Below, piece by piece: positions 40,267 through 44,286 of a stretch of DNA of 44,286 nucleotides. The stretch comes from a virus. The stretch covers positions 1 to 44,286 of the IMG/VR virus record IMGVR_UViG_3300047362_001163; one strand, given 5' to 3'. Position numbers and translations under genes: made by a program. The notes beneath the pieces are model-generated. The model was not told where the DNA came from. It searched no databases and saw only the letters and a list, made by a program, of their open reading frames with translations. The number at the start of each line of letters is the position of its first letter. The stretch's first letter is position 1.

Positions 40267-41642
40267 GTGACTATTTAAATGATGCCGAACGTGCAAAAGC
40301 TGCATTAAACACTGTTAGTGATAGTTTTTGCTTGGCTAAATGGAAACAAGTTAGCTTGCACTTGCCCACCGGATTAAACAACAGTTGCTATCATCCGCCT
40401 TTGCACAAGATTAGTGTTGATGAAATAAAAGACAATCCCAGTGCATTACACAACACATCACACAAGAAACAACAGCGTAAAAAAATGCTCAATGGCGAAC
40501 GACCAGCTGAGTGTAGTTACTGCTGGAATATCGAAGATACTGGAAATCTTAGCGATCGGCATTATCGAAGCGGCGAGCCGTGGGCATTTACAAAATTTGA
40601 CGAAGTTGCAAATGCAGAATGGGACGCCGACATTAATCCTGCATACGTCGAGGTTAATTTTAGTAATGCGTGTAACCTAGAATGTACTTATTGCAGTCCT
40701 CAGTTTAGTAGCACTTGGGGTAAGCAAACCGAAAGATACGGTGCATATCCAACTACAGTACCACATAATGCTCCGGAGCACTTTAAAGATAAAATTATTC
40801 CTAATAGAGATCATAACCCTTATGTAGAAGCATTTTGGAAATGGTGGCCTGATTTATATCCAGAGTTAAAACATTTTCGCATGACAGGCGGCGAGCCCAT
40901 GATGGATAAAAATACTTACAGAGTATTTGATTACATATTAGAAAACCCCAAGCCCGACTTACATATCAATACTACTAGTAACTTTAGTGTTGAGCCTCAG
41001 TTGTTTGAAAAGTATTTGGACTATGCCAAACGCTTGTGCAATGAAGAAACAATTGAACATTTTATGCAGTTTGTTAGTGTTGACACATGGGGCGAACAAG
41101 CAGAATATATCAGACCTGGGCTTGATTTTGAAAGACTACAAAAAAATGTAGAACGTTTCTTAACTGAAATCCCTGGAAGAAACAGTGTAACATTTATTAT
41201 CACAATGAACAACTTGTGTATTCCTGGTATACAGGATTTCCTAAAATGGATACTCAAACTTAGAGCAAAACACAGCACTACATATCAACGTGTATGGTTT
41301 GACACTCCGTTGTTGAGGCAGCCACAGTGGCAAAGTTTGCAGATTATGCCCGAGAGTTATGCCTGGAATCTAGAACAAACGTTACACTGGATGCAGGCGC
41401 ATGTTATAGTAGATGATATACATGAGTTTGTTGGATTTAAAGATTTTGAAATTAATAAAATGCGCAGAGATATTGCGTGGATGCGTAGCAAGCATCCAAA
41501 CTTAGATATCAAAAAAAATATGATCGACTTTTACAAATTTTTTGTAGAACACGATCATCGCCATAACAGTGTATTCATGGAGGTATTTCCAGAAATGAGT
41601 GACTGGTGGAGTGAATGTAGACACTATGCAGAATCTGTTTAA
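40263..41642 (+). CDS. Radical SAM protein with N-terminal auxiliary-cluster module (1 of 4), 459 aa
   Basis: The radical SAM motif CX3CX2C is at C137, C141 and C144 (CNLECTYC), followed by the GGEP motif at 209-212 (FRMTGGEPMMD) that binds the SAM amino group. Upstream, C23, C42, C84 and C87 form C-x18-C-x41-C-x2-C in a SPASM/twitch-like module (SFCLAKWKQ, NNSCYHPPLHK, ERPAECSYCW). In well-known SPASM/twitch enzymes that module follows the barrel; here it precedes it. The protein would cleave SAM with a 4Fe-4S cluster to make a radical for a modification of peptide, sugar or RNA; the substrate is unknown. The C terminus (FYKFFVEHDHRHN, MEVFPEMSDWW) recurs in the gene at 42674. It starts by ATGA overlap. 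Confidence 0.75.
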   Translation: MSDYLNDAERAKAALNTVSDSFCLAKWKQVSLHLPTGLNNSCYHPPLHKISVDEIKDNPSALHNTSHKKQQRKKMLNGERPAECSYCWNIEDTGNLSDRHYRSGEPWAFTKFDEVANAEWDADINPAYVEVNFSNACNLECTYCSPQFSSTWGKQTERYGAYPTTVPHNAPEHFKDKIIPNRDHNPYVEAFWKWWPDLYPELKHFRMTGGEPMMDKNTYRVFDYILENPKPDLHINTTSNFSVEPQLFEKYLDYAKRLCNEETIEHFMQFVSVDTWGEQAEYIRPGLDFERLQKNVERFLTEIPGRNSVTFIITMNNLCIPGIQDFLKWILKLRAKHSTTYQRVWFDTPLLRQPQWQSLQIMPESYAWNLEQTLHWMQAHVIVDDIHEFVGFKDFEINKMRRDIAWMRSKHPNLDIKKNMIDFYKFFVEHDHRHNSVFMEVFPEMSDWWSECRHYAESV

Positions 41643-42669
41643 TTGGCCACTATGGCACTGGCATTTTGAAGTTAGTAGTATTTGTACATTAAAATGTCCT
41701 AGATGCCCTAGGACTGAAATACCAGAAAGTTTGGTACAAACACAACTGCGTTTAGACTTTTTTGAAAAAAATTTTACATTTGCTGATCAAATTAAAAAAA
41801 TAACATTCTGTGGCGACGATGGCGACCCAATTTATGCACGAGATTTTCTTAGCATTGTAAATTTTTTTAAACAGCAAAATCCAAGTGTTAATATTAATAT
41901 TATAACCAATGGAAGTTACAAATCGCCACAGTGGTGGAAAGATCTTGGCAACATATTAAATGAAAATGATCAAGTACACTTTAGTTTAGATGGTTGGGAT
42001 CAAAAATCAAATGAACAGTACAGAGTTAATTGCGATTGGGAAAGTATAGTATCGGGTATACGTTCTCTTAGAAAAAACACCACAGCGTTTTTACAATGGG
42101 ATGCTATTGTTTTTAAATTCAATCAGTTTCAGATTGATGATATGAAAAACATGGCAAGAGACTTAGGATTTGACAGTTTTCAACTAACTAGAAGCACTAA
42201 GTTTGGAAGTAAATATCAGCATTATAATGATAACAAAACACATGACAGTTTAGAGCCCGACAAAGAGTTTATACCAGAAGGTCATAGATTTTTTAGAGAA
42301 GTGTTTAGATTTACTAATAGGATTCCCAATACTGAATCTGCTATAATAGAAAATACAAAGTATTATAATCAAGTAAAAGAAGATAGCAAAAACAAAAACA
42401 TTATACCATTATGTTTGATTGGAACAAAAGGAATTTTTGTAAACAGTCAAGGATATTTAATACCGTGTTGCTGGGTCGGAAACAGGTATAATCATACTGG
42501 ACTAAGTAAGTTTGTAATACCCGAAAACAACATAAGTACACAAGGAATTGAAAATGTTATTAATGCTAAACACTGGAATACATTTATAGAAGACTTCAAT
42601 ACAATGACTGAGTGCAAGAACAAATGCAGTGCTCACTTGGTTGACAAAAAATATGCAACAACATGGTAA
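41626..42669 (+). CDS. Radical SAM protein with C-terminal SPASM-like module (2 of 4), 347 aa
   Basis: The CX3CX2C motif is close to the N terminus at C20, C24 and C27 (ICTLKCPRCPRTE). The barrel follows, with TFCGDDGDP in the GGEP position and VHFSLDGWDQKSNEQYR, similar to the SLDG strand of peptide-modifying radical SAM enzymes. The C-terminal module has C263, C281/C282, C330 and C334 (PLCLIGTKGIFVNSQGYLIP then CCWVG; TECKNKCSAH), a usual SPASM order. The start MQNLFNWPLWHWHFEVS at 41626 overlaps the previous gene by 17 bases; ATG at 41599 is an alternative with nine more residues. It has a conventional domain order, unlike the other three. Confidence 0.75.
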   Translation: MQNLFNWPLWHWHFEVSSICTLKCPRCPRTEIPESLVQTQLRLDFFEKNFTFADQIKKITFCGDDGDPIYARDFLSIVNFFKQQNPSVNINIITNGSYKSPQWWKDLGNILNENDQVHFSLDGWDQKSNEQYRVNCDWESIVSGIRSLRKNTTAFLQWDAIVFKFNQFQIDDMKNMARDLGFDSFQLTRSTKFGSKYQHYNDNKTHDSLEPDKEFIPEGHRFFREVFRFTNRIPNTESAIIENTKYYNQVKEDSKNKNIIPLCLIGTKGIFVNSQGYLIPCCWVGNRYNHTGLSKFVIPENNISTQGIENVINAKHWNTFIEDFNTMTECKNKCSAHLVDKKYATTW

Positions 42670-42673
42670 GTTT

Positions 42674-43996
42674 ATGGATAGAACAGACAGAGAATTTAAA
42701 GATTACTTAGGAACTTTTAGCGATAGCTTCTGCGGTGCAAAGTGGTACAATGCTACAGTTTGGCTAGGAAGCGGTATGACTACCAGTTGCCACCACCCGT
42801 TACCACACAAAATTGATGCAGAAGCAGTAAAACTTAATCCTAAGTTGTTGCACAATACTCCAGAAAAGAAAAGACAGCGTTCACAAATGAAATGCGGCGA
42901 ACGTCCAAGCGGTTGCGAATACTGCTGGAAAATTGAAGACATGGGCAAAGAGTTTATCAGTGATAGAGTTTATAAAAGCAATATATACACTGATGATGAA
43001 TTAGAAGCAGCATACAATACTCCGACAGAAGACGATGTTGATTTGCGCACACTAGAGATTGCGTTTGATAGAACTTGTAACTTTGCGTGTAGTTACTGTA
43101 ATCCTGCGTTTAGTAGTACTTGGGTCAAGGATCTAAAGCAACATGGCGGGTATGAAAACTTAATCAGTGACGGACGTAATCACTTTACGCATACACACCC
43201 TGAGGCACAACTTTACAAGTACGGCGAAGAGAATCCATATATCGAAGCGTTCTTTAAATGGTGGGACAGTGATCTGCACAGAACACTGCGGGAACTACGC
43301 ATCACAGGCGGCGAACCTATTATGGCAGGCGAACTGTGGAGATTGTTTGATTGGTTCAAAGACAACGTAGATAAAAGTCAAACTAAACTTGCTATTAATA
43401 GTAACTTAGGCGGCAAAGCAGACTTGATTCAACGTATTGTAGATGCACGTGAATGGTTACCGAGTTTAGATGTATACACTAGTGCAGAATCAATTGGCGC
43501 ACAACAAGACTATGTGCGTGATGGCATGGATTTTGATCTATGGTGGAGCAATGTAAAAATGCTTCACGAAGCAAAAATTGATACGCACTGTATGATGACT
43601 GTAAATGCATTATCGCTGAATACATTGCCCGATTTGATTGAAAAAATTCTACAACAACGTAAAGAATATAACACAAGAGATTTTGCAGTGTTTAGTTTGA
43701 ACATATTGCGTTTTCCAAGTTTTCAGAGTTGCTTGGTATTGCCTGCACATATTAAAAGAACGTGCATTGAGAGACTAGCAGAAATTGATTTATCGCAGTG
43801 CCATCAATTTGAACAAGGTCAAGTCACACGTCTTATTGAATACTTGCAAAGCGTCGAAACACCCCATAGTGAAAGTTTTGACATGCCAAAACTACTTAAT
43901 GATTTTAAGAAGTTTTATCAACAGTACGACAAGAGAAGAAATAAAAATTTCCAGGAAACATTCCCTGAACTAGCAGATTGGTATAACAACCTATGA
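42674..43996 (+). CDS. Radical SAM protein with N-terminal auxiliary-cluster module (3 of 4), 440 aa
   Basis: A paralogue of the gene at 40263. Shared landmarks in the same order: SDSFCGAKW, TSCHHPLPHK, LHNTPEKKRQRSQM, GERPSGCEYCWKIEDMG, CNFACSYCNPAFSSTW, NPYIEAFFKWW, RITGGEPIMAG, and FQETFPELADWY at the end. The auxiliary Cys are C20, C39, C81 and C84, with spacing x18, x41, x2 identical to the paralogue. The radical SAM motif is at C135, C139 and C142. ATG at 42674 is chosen because homology starts there, with GGTAAG upstream and a four-base gap to the previous gene; ATG at 42629 would overlap that gene by 41 bases. The substrate is unknown. Confidence 0.76.
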   Translation: MDRTDREFKDYLGTFSDSFCGAKWYNATVWLGSGMTTSCHHPLPHKIDAEAVKLNPKLLHNTPEKKRQRSQMKCGERPSGCEYCWKIEDMGKEFISDRVYKSNIYTDDELEAAYNTPTEDDVDLRTLEIAFDRTCNFACSYCNPAFSSTWVKDLKQHGGYENLISDGRNHFTHTHPEAQLYKYGEENPYIEAFFKWWDSDLHRTLRELRITGGEPIMAGELWRLFDWFKDNVDKSQTKLAINSNLGGKADLIQRIVDAREWLPSLDVYTSAESIGAQQDYVRDGMDFDLWWSNVKMLHEAKIDTHCMMTVNALSLNTLPDLIEKILQQRKEYNTRDFAVFSLNILRFPSFQSCLVLPAHIKRTCIERLAEIDLSQCHQFEQGQVTRLIEYLQSVETPHSESFDMPKLLNDFKKFYQQYDKRRNKNFQETFPELADWYNNL

Positions 43997-44286
43997 CAGA
44001 TAGAATTAAAGATAGTAAAACATTTTGTATGATGCCGTGGCTACACATGCATGCCTTTGCAGATGGCAGGGTATATCCTTGCTGTTTTGGCGAGTATCAT
44101 TTGCATATGGGTAATTTGCGAAACAACACAATGGAAGAAGTATGGAACAATGATTCATACAAAACTATGCGTAAAAAAATGTTACGTGATTTGCCTTGCA
44201 AAGAATGTACCAAATGCTACGAACAAGAGAGCAATGGCATTTTTAGTTTGCGTAACAGTATCAATAAAAGTCACGGCAAATATGTT
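43993..44286 (+). CDS. Fourth radical SAM-type protein, N-terminal module only (cut by window edge)
   Basis: Ninety-eight codons are open to the window end; the start overlaps the preceding stop as ATGA. The visible part is a SPASM/twitch-like module: TFCMMPWLHMHAFADGRV, YPCCFGEYH, MGNLRNNTMEEVWNNDSYK, LPCKECTKCYEQE, with C12, C30/C31, C69, C72 and C75. The order C-x17-C, the GNLRNNTMEEVWN strand-helix and the final CxxC match the auxiliary domain of SPASM radical SAM enzymes. If the operon pattern holds, a CX3CX2C barrel lies just beyond the window, making a third protein with the module at the N terminus. The barrel itself is not seen here. Confidence 0.65.
   Translation, partial: MTDRIKDSKTFCMMPWLHMHAFADGRVYPCCFGEYHLHMGNLRNNTMEEVWNNDSYKTMRKKMLRDLPCKECTKCYEQESNGIFSLRNSINKSHGKYV

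Noticed and set aside
1-44286. tRNA genes, integrase, insertion sequences or attachment sites
   Set aside because: None was recognised on either strand; nearly all DNA is accounted for by protein genes and no gap exceeds 80 bp.

Overview
The window is a contiguous piece of a tailed-phage genome of the T4 superfamily (contractile tail). It is AT-rich by eye (GC not computed), densely packed and without tRNA genes that I can see. The gene set (gp55 with a large extra segment, gp53, gp5, gp25, gp6, a gp7-position giant protein, and fibres built from NLYFT and TGNVTGD repeats) resembles marine T4-like myoviruses of cyanobacteria or SAR11-type bacteria more than enterobacterial T4. The host cannot be fixed from this window: no photosynthesis gene is visible.

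Layout. (1) 1-670, minus strand: late-transcription sigma factor gp55, cut by the window edge. (2) 751-8183, plus: baseplate/hub genes, namely a gp48-like tube-baseplate protein, gp53, a 1021-aa hub candidate, and a gp5-type spike with a C-terminal transglycosylase. (3) 8184-12250, minus: an inverted island with a 1161-aa probable virion protein, a PAAR spike-tip protein and a glutaredoxin. (4) 12291-30228, plus: wedge genes gp25 and gp6, then a 4677-aa giant protein with a cupredoxin-like N-terminal region, an apparent seven-blade FG-GAP (integrin-type) propeller, and repeated small beta modules. (5) 30260-37009, plus: two fibre proteins sharing a C-terminal module, and two further probable virion proteins. 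(6) 37047 to the end, plus: an accessory operon with one unknown gene, two probable GT-A glycosyltransferases, a small unknown protein, a third glycosyltransferase-like protein, and four consecutive radical SAM proteins, the last cut by the window edge.

Expression logic. The octamer GATAAATA, one base from the T4 late promoter TATAAATA, stands just upstream of the tail operon, gp6, the long fibre and the short fibre (twice). These are probably targets of the gp55 encoded at the left edge. In contrast, the accessory operon is preceded by TTGACA-17 bp-TATCTT, a good host sigma70 promoter whose start would fall on the ATG, followed 26 bp into the gene by a perfect 11-bp hairpin with a GNRA-type loop and a T-rich tail.

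The most unusual parts are the overlapping glycosyltransferase/radical SAM operon, in which three of four radical SAM proteins carry the auxiliary-cluster Cys module at the N terminus rather than the C terminus; the promoter-hairpin arrangement that opens it; and the giant protein with the embedded propeller. A role for the operon in modifying virion proteins or host surface glycans is inference from position only.
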